Shown: in pieces, positions 24,610 through 36,197 of the stretch
Layout: each line of letters begins with the position of its first letter
How positions within the stretch are numbered: position 1 is the stretch's first letter
Assembly (NCBI RefSeq): GCF_033958435.1
Contig: NC_134161.1
Location: 14,632,001-14,696,000, forward strand
DNA from: Carettochelys insculpta
Taxonomy: Eukaryota > Chordata > Testudines > Carettochelyidae
Length of the DNA: 64,000 nucleotides
Direction of reading: 5' to 3'
Made by a program: the position numbers and the translations under genes
The notes under the pieces: generated by a model
Seen by the model: only the letters and a program-made list of their open reading frames with translations
Database searches by the model: none
What the model was told of the DNA's origin: nothing

Positions 24610-24975
24610 CACGCACTTAGGTTGCTGAACAAAACAAAATGGCAGGTGAAATTCACCCCTGACAAAGGCAAAGTGATGCATGCTGGGAAATATTACCCCC
24701 AACTCTGTGTGCCAAGGGCTGGTGTCTTCATTAGCTATTGCCACTCAAGGACAGGATCTTGGAGTCAGCATGGTTCTCTGAAAATACCCACTCAATGTGC
24801 AGCAGCAATCAGAAAAGCTAGCAGACAGTTAGACACCGTTAGGAAAGGGGTTGATAAGACAGAAAGTATCATAAGAGGACTGTATAAATCCGTGGTATGG
24901 CCACATCTTGACCAGTACCTGGAGTTCTGGTTGCCCCATCTCAAAAAAACCAGGGGCAATTGCTGAGAAAGGACA
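24610..24975 (+). mobile_element. LINE fragment: C-terminal reverse-transcriptase region
   Basis: A 114-codon frame (24622-24966) contains KGKVMHAGKYYPQL, RKASRQLDTVRKGVDKTES and LYKSVVWPHLDQYLEFWLPH. These match the C-terminal part of CR1/L2-type reverse transcriptases. The reading stops after KKTRGNC. The 3' end of what looks like the same element resumes at 26055, suggesting it is interrupted. Confidence 0.8.
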
Positions 24976-25600
24976 CTGGCTGGGAATTGGGGTGACTGGC
25001 CATGTGACTGCCCCCCCACATGATGACTCCTGTGCTACCCCTAGCCCAGGGGAGGGCCTGGATAATCTCCCTCTGCCCTGTCCCCCCTTCGCCTCTTCCC
25101 ACTCTGCCACTTTTCCCGAGTTCCCCACCTCTAGTGACGCGGCCCAGGGGACTAGCCCAGTCTGGTGCTGGCAGCAAGGAGGGAGAAAGCAGAGTGACAC
25201 GGCCCTAGCCTGCTCTGCTCCCCCGCCTGGCTCCCAGCCACATCTCTCTGTTCCCTGCTGGTGTGTGTGGGGAGCAGTCTCTCCACCTCCCCTGAGTAAT
25301 GCCAGGAGTTGGGGGAGGGGAGCAGGCGAAGGAAGGGCCATGTCACTCTGCTTTCCCCTGCGGCTGCTGGTGTGTGCGGGCGAGCTCCAGCCTCCGCTGA
25401 GGGTGCATGGCCTCCCATGCTGGCCTCCCGGCTGCCCAGATGCTCTGGCCATACTAGCTGCTGGCCCCTGGTCCTTCCATCCAAAGTGTTTGGAAGGGCA
25501 CATGAAACCTCAGGGCCTCATGTCGTGCCTGTCAAAAAAGATTCAGGTTGAAAGGGGTTCTGGGAGGAACGACAAAAATAAATAGGGGAAAGGAACAGTT
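24976..25600. other. GC-rich block between two LINE segments
   Basis: C+G-rich sequence supporting 224-225-codon open frames on both strands, a composition effect rather than coding. It holds an imperfect inverted repeat: GGGCCATGTCACTCTGCTTT near 25336 pairs with sequence around 25183-25203. Origin unknown. Confidence 0.5.
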
Positions 25601-25669
25601 TTTGAACCCAGGAGAGATTAAAAAGATGGGGCACTTATCTTAGATAACTGAGGGGGCACAGGGTTGAAA

Positions 25670-26050
25670 TCTGTCGCAGAAAAGAGAAGACTGAGAAAAG
25701 AGAAGAAGAGGGGCAATGATAATGATTTTCAAGTACTTAAAAGAGGGTTACAAGGAAGAGGAAGAAAAATCGTTCTACTTGGCCTCTGAGGACAGGAGAA
25801 GAAGCAATGACCTTAAATAGCAGCAAGGGAAGTTTAGGTTGGCAATTAGAAAAACATAACTGTCAGGGTGGTGAAGCACTGGAATAAATTGCCTGGGGAG
25901 GCTGTGAGATCTCCATCACTGAAGATATTTAAGAGGAGGTTAGACAGACACTTGTCAGGGATGGCCTAGAGGGTGCTTGGTCCTGCTGTGAGGGCAGGGG
26001 ACTGGATTTGATGACCTCTCGAGGTCCCTCCCAGTGCTAGTGTTCTATGA
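25670..26050 (+). mobile_element. CR1 LINE 3' fragment
   Basis: Contains the decayed CR1 C-terminal coding region (AGGGTGGTGAAGCACTGGAA, GATATTTAAGAGGAGGTTAG). The CR1 3' UTR follows (GATGACCTCTCGAGGTCC, then GTGTTCTATGAG at the end). It sits between 24610-24975 and 26055-26420, consistent with nesting. Confidence 0.88.
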
Positions 26051-26054
26051 GTGG

Positions 26055-26420
26055 AGAAGGTGCCCAAAGAAGTAATATTCACCTCTTCATATGACACAAG
26101 GTCTGGGCGCACCCAATGAAATTAACGGGTGTCAGGTTTAAAACAAAGATATGGAAGCACTTTGTTATATGGTGCACAGTCAGCCCGTGGAACTCATTGC
26201 CAAGCGACGTTGTGAGTGCCAAATGCATAGCTGTGTTCAGAAAAGAATCTGGGAAGTTTCTGGAGGGTAGGTTTGTCCATGGCTGTTAGTTAGGATAGTT
26301 AGGGACACTGTCCCATACTGCAGAGGTCCAGAAACCGCTGACTGCCACAAGTTGGGAGCAGGCAATGGGACAGATTGCTAGTTAATTGCCCTGTTCTGCT
26401 AATTCTCTCTGAAGCTTCTG
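26055..26420 (+). mobile_element. LINE 3' end of a second CR1-group family
   Basis: Recognisable segments are CGTGGAACTCATTGCCAAG, GACTGCCACAAGTTGGGAGC and AATTGCCCTGTTCTGCTAATT. This is the 3' region of a LINE whose extreme 3' end is also seen, reversed, at 40427-40545. It is probably the continuation of the RT segment at 24610-24975. Confidence 0.72.
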
Positions 26421-26469
26421 ACACTGGCCTAACTGAAGCATTGACCTGACCCAGTCGGGCCCTTCTTAG

Positions 26470-26600
26470 GCTTTCTAAATCTCAGCCTATGCGATTTGCC
26501 CAAGGTCACAGAGCACAGGGAGGATGTGGTAGAGTTGGGAACCCAGTGTCCATCTCTTAAGCCTGAGCCCAATGCTTTACCATGTGACTGTCTGTCCTCC
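26470..26600 (-). repeat. MIR/CORE-SINE-like element
   Basis: The reverse-strand MIR phrase TTGCCCAAGGTCACAGAGCA is followed by GTTGGGAACCCAGTGTCC and GCCCAATGCTTTACCA. Confidence 0.72.
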
Positions 26601-27854
26601 ACATCATCCATATTTTATGAGGACCAGGGTGGGAGCAAAACTCAACACCTTATGTTAAATGTAGGAGACAGAATGATAATCCCGGGCAATCTTCTTTTAC
26701 TCAAAACTGTTTCCCAGATCATGTCTGGCTCTCCAGTCCGATCACCTTAACAAAGTGCCACAGCAGCTGATTTTGGTTGGTTTTACATCACTTACACAGA
26801 GGTGAAAGAAGCAACTTACAGTCCCTTGAGCTGTCTGTGAGCCTCTTTCAACACCACCCCTCTAAGGCACATCCCAAGAGAGGAGCATGCTGGAGAACTG
26901 CAGAGTCACCAGGCGTCCCCCTTGCTATTTCAAGAATGCCCTTGAATAACTGTGTTGTTCCAGCTTATGGGGGTGGAGGACTTGAATGCAAGCTAAATTC
27001 CATGTGGATGCCAACGCTCGGCAGATGTCGAAAGGTTTGGACTTGGTGTCCAGCTCAGATAAGCTAGTTTAGATGCCTCTCTGCGTCTTATCTGAGCTAT
27101 TTGAATGCCTTGAGTCTGCACAACTGGGCTGGAAATGCCATGAGAGCAGGCTTTTTGGTGCTTTTTTGGATTTGTATTATTATTTGTAGTGCCTAGAGAG
27201 CCCCATTCCTTGTACTTGACACTGTGGAAATGTATAGTAAGAGACAGCCCCAGCCCCACAAAGTGCTTATGCTGTGAGAAGGGAAGGGGAAGCCAAGCAG
27301 AAATGACTTGGACAGCATTTTCTGCTGGGGGAGTAGAAAGCAGGACCCAAGTCATCTGATTCCTTATGTAGTATTCTATCCACTACCACTCTGGTTCTTC
27401 TGATCTCTGGCCTTTTTGGGATCCCAGCATTGAAGAGCTATGTGAATGCAACTCAGAATGGTGTAAAGGTGCCCAAATGAATTTGAAATATCATAGATTA
27501 GATACAGATTTTATTTCCCTTTTTTGGTGTCAAAAGGAACCTGCCAAGATCTCTCCAAAGTTTGGGGTCATTTCTGGAGCTTGTGCTCCCTGTTGAATCT
27601 CTTGTCTTCTGTAGATAACCCAGGTAGGAAGATTGAGTTTTTACTGTGTTTTCTGCCTTCTCAATAAGCCTTGATCCTCTCCTGCTGCTTGAATAAGAGT
27701 CATAATTCAAAGGTAAAGAACATTCTGTGGCTGCTTGTTGACTTAGGTAGCCATCAGATACATGCATTTGAGGTCTGCTTTTGTCTCTGCCCTCAAAGTT
27801 GTTTTCAGTTTCAAACATCTACAATCCTGTTAAGAGGGCAAGATTCTCTTATGA
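26601..27854. other. Intron DNA, no exon recognised
   Basis: Contains a short diverged repeat at 27185-27275 listed separately. The 106-codon reverse frame at 27498-27818 shows no family signal. Confidence 0.4.
27185..27275 (+). repeat. Diverged SINE-like repeat (copy 1)
   Basis: The order GTGCCTAGAGAGCCCC, then TGACACTGTGG, then AGACAGCCCCAGCCCCACAA parallels the segment at 62285-62400. Both resemble a common amniote dispersed repeat. Boundaries are approximate. Confidence 0.5.
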
Positions 27855-28025
27855 TGAAAACCTGGATTTGATTCTTGTCTTCGCCGCTCAGTCCTTGACC
27901 AAATCACATTGCCTCTTTGGGCTTCAGTTTCCCTTTCTGAGGGTGTATGTGGATTAATACCTTGCAAGTGTGCTGAGACGCTTAATTAACTGACATTAAT
28001 AAAGTGCTTTCAGATCCTGAGGAAG
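27855..28025 (+). repeat. MIR/CORE-SINE-like element
   Basis: Shows CCAAATCACATTGCCTCTTT, GGCTTCAGTTTCCCTTTCTG and a tail AATAAAGTGCTTTCAGATCC typical of MIR-type SINEs. Confidence 0.68.
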
Positions 28026-28926
28026 AAAATGCTACACATGTGCTGAGTATTGCAACCATATACTCCCTTCCCATTCCAAATAATGTTGGAGAGACAACCC
28101 CCAACTTTAAGGTTTTATTAAAGCTCTGTGGAGCTGTATGTGCCGACTCAGCATACGGTGCATCATCAAGAATGTATCCCCCTAGAGAACATCTTGGGGA
28201 TGACAATGGGTGGCTATTTGAGTATTTGCATGGAAAGGGAAGACCTGGCAAAATGTGTCTCTCAACTAGCGATGGGCAAACTGGTTTGGATAAATAAGAA
28301 CTGACTCAGACTTTCTTCCCTGAGAACATGTATAACTGTTTTTCAGTGACCAAAAACTTTGAGAAGGCCTTCCTTTCCTCCTCATTCTTCATTTTCACGG
28401 TGGTCTCTGCACTGCTATAATTCAAGCAGAATGTAAAGCATTCATAGTGGTGGGGCAAGGTGTAAGGATCAAAGTAGAACCCAATGAAAAAAATGAGTAA
28501 ATGCCTCGAGTGAGGCTCTTCAGGTGGGATTTCCAGCCTGACCAGTGCCAGAAGTCTTATGAAAGGACTCTCATTGAGACATTTCGACCCAATTATGCAG
28601 GTTTATATGAATGGGATAGTCGTAGAACCTAGGGATGGAAAAGGTGAACCCATTACCCATTCCAATGGAGTGGTATTGTGTTATTAATGTGAATGACAAC
28701 ACAGGGAACAGGACAAAGGTGATTCTGGTCCTAACTATTTAATGCTAATTAGATGCAAAGTAAGCAGAGGAAAACATCAAGGATGTCAGGAGAAACTTTG
28801 GAATAGCCTCCCACGAAATTGTTGAAAGTTTCACTCTTGGGACTCTTAACCCAGACTGGATGAGGCAAAAGTTTCATTCTTTTTAATTGTGACCTGACAC
28901 CCATGTTGTCATGTACATTAATAACA

Positions 28927-29249
28927 CAGGTTGAACCTCTCTAATCCGGCACCCTCAGAACCTGAATGGTGCCGAACAAGAGAATTTGCTGGAGCACGGG
29001 AGGTCAACATTGTCTAGCACATTACCAACACTTCCACGGCTTACTGGGCTCAGAGAAGGCATTTAAAGGTAAATTACAGGTAAATAACACAGAACACTGA
29101 GAGCCAGGACTGGTGGCTGTAAACAAACTTGATGAGACCCCTGGAAACTTGTCCACATCCATGGTAAGTGGACATTCAGCTAACTAAAATCATTGCAGAC
29201 AATGGATGTTGCCAGACCAGAGAGCACTGGACTAGAGAGGTTCATCCTG
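28927..29249. mobile_element. pogo/Tigger-like MITE (copy 1)
   Basis: Terminal inverted repeats are CAGGTTGAACCTCTCTAATC on the left and AGAGAGGTTCATCCTG on the right. The right flank begins TA; the left flank is CA. It is one of five copies in the window. Termini starting CAG next to TA fit Tc1/mariner-pogo MITEs. Confidence 0.85.
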
Positions 29250-29254
29250 TAGTA

Positions 29255-29400
29255 CCTCACTTTAATAGAGTGCTCTCAGCTGTTCATAGCAATTTACAAA
29301 GGAGGGCAATATCATTATCCATGTTCTACAGAAGGGGAAACCGAGGCACGGGGTCCTGGCTTGTCTAAAGTTATTAGGTCAGTGAATGAGACAGAGAGTG
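29255..29400 (-). repeat. MIR/CORE-SINE-like element
   Basis: Contains TTCTACAGAAGGGGAAACCG and AGGCACGG followed by a decayed CTTGTCTAAAGTTATTAGGTC, the reverse-strand MIR pattern. Confidence 0.65.
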
Positions 29401-29931
29401 AAAAAGGCTACTACATTTGAATGGTTATGGTTAACGGATGTTCTGCAGTGATTTAAATGACTAAACAAGATGCAAAACAGGAGGGAATGCAATCCCAAGG
29501 CTCTTTTATCAGCACTAGGCCCAAAACTGTCAGCTTCATAAGACTGGTCAAAAAATGTTACACCACTTTTTTTTTTTTTTTACGTGAAAAATGTGGGTCC
29601 TCAACTATAACAATTTTTTTTTCTCCAGAGATTCTGCTTTTCATGGAAACTTCTAGTGTTTTGTCAGTCAACTCAATGCCCAAAACCAAAAGTTTTTCAG
29701 CAGAAAACCAAAATATTTGGGTATTTGATATTTCTATGAAAAGTGGGAGCACTCCACAGAAAATACAAAATAAATAAATAAATAAATAAATAAAAAGGAA
29801 CCAATTTGTCTCTTTTTTGCGGAAACAAACTGTTTTTGCTTACTATCTCTAAAATTCCAAGATCTGATCTGAATTGCTCCACAGCATGGGACGCTCTGAA
29901 TCCAGAGTTCTGAAGTAATGATTATCTAGAC
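29401..29931. other. AT-rich intron DNA
   Basis: AT-rich sequence with T runs at 29566-29581 and an AAAT microsatellite at 29770-29796. No gene. Confidence 0.5.
29770..29796. repeat. (AAAT)n microsatellite
   Basis: About six AAAT/TAAA units. Confidence 0.93.
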
Positions 29932-30279
29932 CAGTGGTTCCCAACCTGGGGTCTGTAGACCCATGGAGGTCTGCGAGGGAATTGCAGGGGGTCCAGGAAA
30001 TAAATAATATAAATAAAAATGATCATAGAAAACATGCTTTAAATAATTTGCAAAGTTACAATCAATTATTATTTTTAAATTAAATATCTTCCAATAAAGT
30101 TATGAATTGCTGTCCCAAATTCTCTGTTGTGGTTTCCTTTTTCATTTAATGAAGTGCACACACTGACTAGAATTGGCTTTGGTGGGGTTTGGTGAATGTT
30201 TTGGGGGTGGTGGGGGGTTTGCCCACTGTTCAGGGGGGCGATTGGCAGTCTGCATTCGTGAAAAGGTTGGGAACCACTG
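29932..30279. mobile_element. hAT-Charlie-like MITE with TSD
   Basis: Perfect 14-bp terminal inverted repeats: CAGTGGTTCCCAAC at the left and GTTGGGAACCACTG at the right. Flanks ATCTAGAC (29924-29931) and GTCTAGAC (30280-30287) agree at 7 of 8 bases. The termini match the well-known Charlie-type consensus. The interior is AT-rich and noncoding. Confidence 0.93.
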
Positions 30280-31480
30280 GTCTAGACCAAACCTGCAGAG
30301 GAAGGACTCAGCATTAATTTAAAGAAAGCGACTCGCTCATGGGAAAAAATGCCCCACCTTGGATCAGACAGTATTTGAAACTCTCTCTCTTCTGAGCAGT
30401 TTTTGTCAGCCCATAACCTTCCACACCAATATTTGTGGCTCATAGTTACCAACATTTGTTCCACATTTTCTAGTCTGGGAAACTTGCCCCTATGACTCTC
30501 AACCTTTCCAAACAACTTTACCCCTTTCAGAAATCAAATTTGTCTTGTGTAACCCCAAGTTTTACCTCACTTAAAAACAACTTGCTTACGTAATCAAACA
30601 CAAAAATACAGACGTGTTACAGCACGTGGTTATTAAAAAATTGCTGACCTTCTCTTTTTTGCCCTATTAGTATAAAATAAATCAATTGGGATATAAATAT
30701 TGTACTACATTTCAGTGCACAGTGTACAGAGCAGTATAAACAAGTCATTGTCTGTGCGATGTTGTAGTCTGTATCGACTTTGCTGGTATGTTATTTATGT
30801 AGCCTGTTGGAAAACTAGGCAAATATCTGGATGAATTGACATCCCTCCAGGAACACCTTTGTGTTCCACCAGGGTACTCCTACCTGTCATTTGGGCTAAA
30901 ATGTCAAGGTGAGAACAAATTTTCTTGATGCCTGGCAAATGTTATTTCACTTAGTTTCATGTCAGCTCATTTCCCTCCCTCTAAATTTTGCAGCCTTTTA
31001 GAAGAGAAGGTACTTTCTGAAATGCTCTCCTGCCCTCTTATAGTTCATTAGCCACCAATTTATGGTTGCATCAGCCAGTTCTTCGCACCAGCCCAAAACA
31101 TGAAGGTTTTATCAGGACTTTCCCACATTTGCCAGTTGGAATTCAGTGCCCCATTCCCCATCTCTGCAAATTCTCACTTCATTAGCTTTCTAGATGTTTA
31201 TAAATGGAAGAGATAATATTTTTAGTTGCCCGTTTGAGTTTCCAGGGCAGCCACTTTTTAAAGCACTTAGCAAGTTTAGAAAAGAGGAACTTATATAAAC
31301 GGCTTTTCCTCCTGGGCTCTTATTAATCAAATGGCTTGAGGAGCTGTTCCCAGAGCTCTCAGGAGAAAAGGCACCCGCTGGGTGAGTGGGGCCCTGGTTA
31401 ATGTGTTGCATCTTTTTGCTGTCTCCTTCTTTTTCCATTTTTTGAAGTAAATTAGGGAGGCATTCAAGTGGCAGAGTTTA
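30280..31480. other. Intron DNA, no exon recognised
   Basis: AT-rich sequence. No repeat family or coding exon was recognised with confidence. Confidence 0.4.
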
Positions 31481-31484
31481 GACC

Positions 31485-31620
31485 TGGATCTGTGCTTTGG
31501 AACTCACCACAGTCCCGGGGCTCTTAGGTCTGAGAAGTTCTGTGTAGTGGTTATCAAGAAGTATATGCTATTCCCTAGCTCTTCTATTGGCTAATTGCAT
31601 GGCTTTGGGCAAATCACTTC
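31485..31620 (+). repeat. MIR/CORE-SINE-like fragment
   Basis: Ends with TTGCATGGCTTTGGGCAAATC and ACTTC, the MIR core-to-tail region, cut off where the family B MITE begins. This suggests the MITE inserted into the SINE. Confidence 0.55.
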
Positions 31621-31919
31621 GGCTATGTCTACACTAGGCAAAGTAAGTCAAAGGCAGATATGCAATTCTAGTTACAACAGTTGCATAGCTAGAATCGATG
31701 TATCTAAGCTTTGGTTAAATTGGCCATCCTTACAGAGAAAGGTTGACAGGAGAATTTCGTCCATCGAACTCCCTTACTCCTCGCATTTCAGGAGAAGTGC
31801 AGGGGTCGACTGTGAACCCAAGAGGAAAGTTTTGTGCATCCCTACTAGACGTACGAAATTGAACCCCAGAAGATCGACTTTGAGTGGGTGAATCTTCTGG
31901 GCTAGTGTAGATGTAGCCT
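31621..31919 (+). mobile_element. hAT-like MITE, family B (complete)
   Basis: Inverted termini are GGCTATGTCTACACTA on the left and TAGTGTAGATGTAGCC on the right. The interior shares blocks with 18488-18775 in the opposite orientation. A 98-codon frame across it is not a gene. Confidence 0.85.
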
Positions 31920-32650
31920 TAACCTCCTGCAATGAAAATGTTGGCATGGTGGAAACCTGCCTGTAATTCGATCTAAAACAGTTGCATGGACAGAGGGTAG
32001 AGTAAGCATGATTTGAGTAGCAGAGTGCATTGAGACGTGTTATTCTTTGTGCATTTACTGCAGAATCCCACTTATATACATCCATGGACACGGACAGCAT
32101 TTTTTGTCTGGCAAGCTGCAGTGCATCTCAAAAACTCCTTAGTGTTTTCCCACCCGTACTCCTGCAGCAACTGCTGTCAAGACGGGGCCACAAGCATTCA
32201 GGAAGATGCGTGGGTTTAGAAAACAGGAGATAACTTTTGTGTCATGTTCCCACCAGACGAGCACCAAGCTGTCTCCTCCCCCATCTCCTTCCTGTCACTT
32301 TCTCCCTGGGACAAGAATTCAGATGTAGGCTCTTACTGCCTCACTTGCGTGGAAAGAACTTTGGCTGTACCAGCAGCTCCAGCGGTTTCAGGGCTGGAAC
32401 TGGAAGTCCACAGAAAACCAGTTTGTGAGTCTGTAGAACCACCTCCTGGTCTTCCAGCCATGTGCTCTTGGTGTGAAAAAAATGATTTAAATGGCTGAGG
32501 ATGGAAACTTTGGATTTAATTGGGATAGGGGGATGCACTTATTTAATGCTGATTATAGACTTGGCAGAAAGCCTCTGAATTTCTCCTTGGTTGGGGAGCA
32601 TGTGTTATGTGGTAGAGGGAGTTGTTGGACACCTGGAGAGATTTAAAGTA

Positions 32651-32971
32651 CAGGTTGAACCTCTCCCATCCAGCATCCTTGGGGCCTGACTGGTGCCGAA
32701 TGAGAATTTGCCAGACCATGGGAGGTCAGTATTGTCCAGCAGCATTACCAACATTTCCACTATTTACTGGGCTCTTAGAAGACGGGAGTAAATTGGAGGT
32801 AAAGAACAGTACAGAACACTAAGAGCCAGCACTTGTGGTTGGAAACAAAGTATATGGGACCCTGGGAAACTTGGCCACAACCATGATAAGTGGTTCTCCA
32901 GCTAACTAAAATAATTCTGGATAACACCTGTTGCCAGATGAGAAAGTGCTGAACTAGAGAGGTTCAACCTG
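32651..32971. mobile_element. pogo/Tigger-like MITE (copy 2, intact TA flanks)
   Basis: Starts CAGGTTGAACCTCTCCCATC and ends AGAGAGGTTCAACCTG, with TA on both sides. This is the best-preserved copy of the five. Confidence 0.9.
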
Positions 32972-32973
32972 TA

Positions 32974-33615
32974 TTGTGCTCCTTTGTTCGCTGAGTTTTA
33001 GCTCATGTCTTAACACTGAATTCCTTGCAAGAAGCGGGAGGTGATGGATGGAGAAAGTGAAACTCACTCCTTATTCTGAGCAGGAACACATGGTTTATAA
33101 AGGGGCTGTTTGGCTTCACTGTGACCCATTCTAGTGCTGCTGAATTGAAGTTGAATTGAGACTGGACTAGCTGGGTTATTGGCTCAACTGTTCTGGCAGC
33201 TCATGTGTTCCTACATGCAGAGAAAGATCTTCTGAACTTTTCCAAGAGGCCAACATTGTTTTAGGATTGTTTCAGGGTGAGAAGGTTCAGGGAAGTTCTT
33301 ATTTTATCCAGGCCTTGTTGGCCTCAATTTGAGAAACCTATTTTGCCCTCTTGCCCTGGATGCCAAAACATTAATGATTCGTTTTTGGTATTATATTGTA
33401 TTCAGCATATGGAGTCAATCCTTTTGCAGTAATGGTCAATGGCAAAGAACGTGAGAATGATTAGGTTTCTATCTACTTATGCTACTATAATTTTCAGACT
33501 ACTCTACTTCAAGGCAGAACATAGAATGTTTGCAAGATGTGCATAGAAATTAAACACCTCTTCTTGAGACACTATATTCTACATTTGTAGGAAGGCCATA
33601 TATGTAATACAAGCC
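32974..33615. other. Intron DNA, no exon recognised
   Basis: No repeat family or coding exon was recognised. Confidence 0.4.
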
Positions 33616-33619
33616 CATG

Positions 33620-33770
33620 TAGAGATTTGACTATAGGTTTGGGAGACAGGAAGTCTTGAGTTCTAATCCCAGTCCTGCCACAGATTTTCTTTGGCCAAGT
33701 CATTTAACCTCTCGCCTTCAGTTTGCTTGTCTATTAAAAAAGTTACAGCAATATTAACCTACAAAGTTTT
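33620..33770 (+). repeat. MIR/CORE-SINE-like element
   Basis: Shows GGAAGTCTTGAGTTCTAATC, CCAAGTCATTTAACCTCTCG and CTTCAGTTTGCTTGTCTATT in MIR order. Confidence 0.72.
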
Positions 33771-33839
33771 CTGCTTAGAAAGATTTCAGATAGCTTCCCC
33801 TGTCTAGGCAAAAAAAAAAAAAAAGAAAAAAAGAAATAA

Positions 33840-34116
33840 CGGGTCCAGGGACTGGAAACTAGAGGTAGCTGAATTCAGATTTGAAACTTGGCATGCGGTT
33901 TTTAAGTGATGGCAGTTGACAGTTCGAGAAACATACCATAGCATGTGGTGGACTCTCCTTCACAAAGGGGTATCTTCTGAAAAATATGCTCTAGGCTTGA
34001 CAAACAGCTGGATGTAGGAATTGCTGGGTGAAATTCCCTGGCCTGTGGTATGCAGGAGGTCAGACCAGATAATCACAATGACCCCTTCTGGCCCTTCAAA
34101 AATCTATGACTCTATG
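33840..34116 (+). mobile_element. CR1 LINE 3' fragment
   Basis: Shows GAATTCAGATTTGAAACTTG, GGTGGACTCTCCTTCAC and GATATGC-like remnants of the CR1 coding end. A 3' UTR follows: GCAGGAGGTCAGACCAGATA, GACCCCTTCTGGCCCTTC and a final ATCTATGACTCTATG. A poly(A)-rich tract lies just before it at 33810-33836. Confidence 0.85.
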
Positions 34117-36148
34117 TATACAAAGGACCTGATCTGCAAAAGTGTTGACTGTCTACAACCCCAGTTGTCACTAATGGGAGCTGTAGGCCTGCACGTTATT
34201 ACTGGTTATCCATGGTGGGGGCTGGGAGCAAGCAGAGAGAAAAGGAAGTGAGATGATCTTGTTCTCCAAAAACCTCTGTGACCCACAATCTCCGTTCTAC
34301 TGATTTAAATGTTTAAAAAAAAACCTGCAGTAACTGGTGACGATGGAGAAAATAACGGATAAATAAGGGCGAGGATCTTTTCACTGGGTTTGGAGGGCTC
34401 TGCTGACCAGCTGTCTCCTTTCCATTTGTATGGGCAAGGTTTCTGGGCTGAGGAAAGCTAATCAGGAGACCCTCATGGGGAGAGAGGCGTGTTGTTCAAT
34501 TAGCCTTACAATGGACTGACTTGCAGGCACGTGGTGGCTCTAATAGAGGGAGATGGATGTCCTTTTAGCTGGGCTAATTGTTAGGAAATAGCGGGGTCTT
34601 TGTTCGGGCCTAGCATGCGGCCTGTGATCTCTTAGAGCCCAGGGGCTGCCCCGCTTATAATTTTAGACAGATCTATTCAGGCTTGCACTGTAGTGCGAGG
34701 CAGAACAAGAGCAGCATTGTTGAGCAGCCAGGACTGCCGTCCAAGACACCCACCCTGAAAAATGCAAACACGTGTAGAGCAGAGTATTTTCCCTGCCATT
34801 TATTTGCTATAAGGCAGGGCTGCCAAGCAGAGACAAGCGGGAGGGGCAAGAGGTTTCCAGTGCAGAGGGCTCTGAGCTAGGCTTTTTGATAGGAAATGCA
34901 CACAGACAACAATCCTGCACTGCCAGAGGGTGGAGCCCATTAGAGGCAGCCCTTCGGATTGCTCCCCAGAGAGCATCTCCTTTCCAGTGGCACGGATCTG
35001 GTGGGAGACGGGCTAGGAGTTGAGTGGGATTGGGCCCACGTGTGCTTTCAGCAGAATGCCAGCAGCAGACTAGCCCCAGTCCTGATACTGCAACTCCATA
35101 GTCAGGCAGCTGGTGTGCCGGGAGCACAGCTTGTTCCGCTAATCATAATCTTTAGCTTGAGCTTCCTCCATCTGAGTGTTGTGTCTCATCAGCTGTTTGA
35201 TTGACAGCTCTCTGAGGCTGGGACTGGGACTATCTTTCCATTATGTGTGTGTACAGCACCTGGCGGTCCTGTTTCCTGACTGGGGTTTCCTGCTGCTACA
35301 CTGATATAAAAGACGACTCACCATCATTCTGCCTCTAGTGAGTCAGCATAAAAGGTGTAACTAATTACACAGCCCATCCCACTGCAGGAGCACTTCCTAT
35401 GTATTTAAGGATTGAACATTACAGCACCTGCTGCAAAGACTGGGATCTGGGACACAAGGAATGATCTGCAAGAGGACATGGAGGTAGTATGTGATGCTAC
35501 CAGGGATTCAGTTTGCAGCTGCTGAGTGAGGCTGGGTTGGGGGCGTTGGGCTGGGGGTGGTTCCCCTCGTAAGAGAGTTTTGGGGCTTTTGAAAAATGCT
35601 TTTGAAAAATATTCTCAGCCCGAATTTGGATAAAGAATCAAATGCTCAAAATTCTTCAGGGAACATTAAAAAAAAAAAAGCCCATTCTGGTCAATTGAAA
35701 CATTTCTTTCTGATTTACAACTTTTTGTTTATTTGCCACTTTCCTTTGTTACATTTCAAAATGAAAAGTTGTTTTGAAACAAACAAGCCTGCTCACCCCA
35801 AAACGATTTGTTTAAAAAATGTTGAAACATTTTTTAACATTTTTTTCAAATTGGGAAATTCATTAAAATGAACCTATTCACGTAAGCTAAAGAAGAGATC
35901 TTTGGAGTTTGAAAGCATGTCTTTCTCTCTTATCAACAGAAGTTGGTACAAAAAAGATATCCCCTTCCAGTTCCCTTGAATTCTTCTGGCTTTGATGAAT
36001 CAGCATTTTTCAATGACAATACACTCTGTGAGAAAATTCTTCAGCAGCTCTGCTCCTGAATCCATGACTTGTTTGTTCCCCATGTGGACATTCTTAAGCT
36101 GTGGAAGGGTGTGCTGTAGAATTGCAATCACTCTTGTCAATTTCGTTC

Positions 36149-36197
<49 letters not shown>

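Noticed and set aside
24829..25585. Open frames of 224 and 225 codons on opposite strands
   Set aside because: They occupy a GC-rich block, lack splice sites or family signals, and run into LINE sequence at one end.
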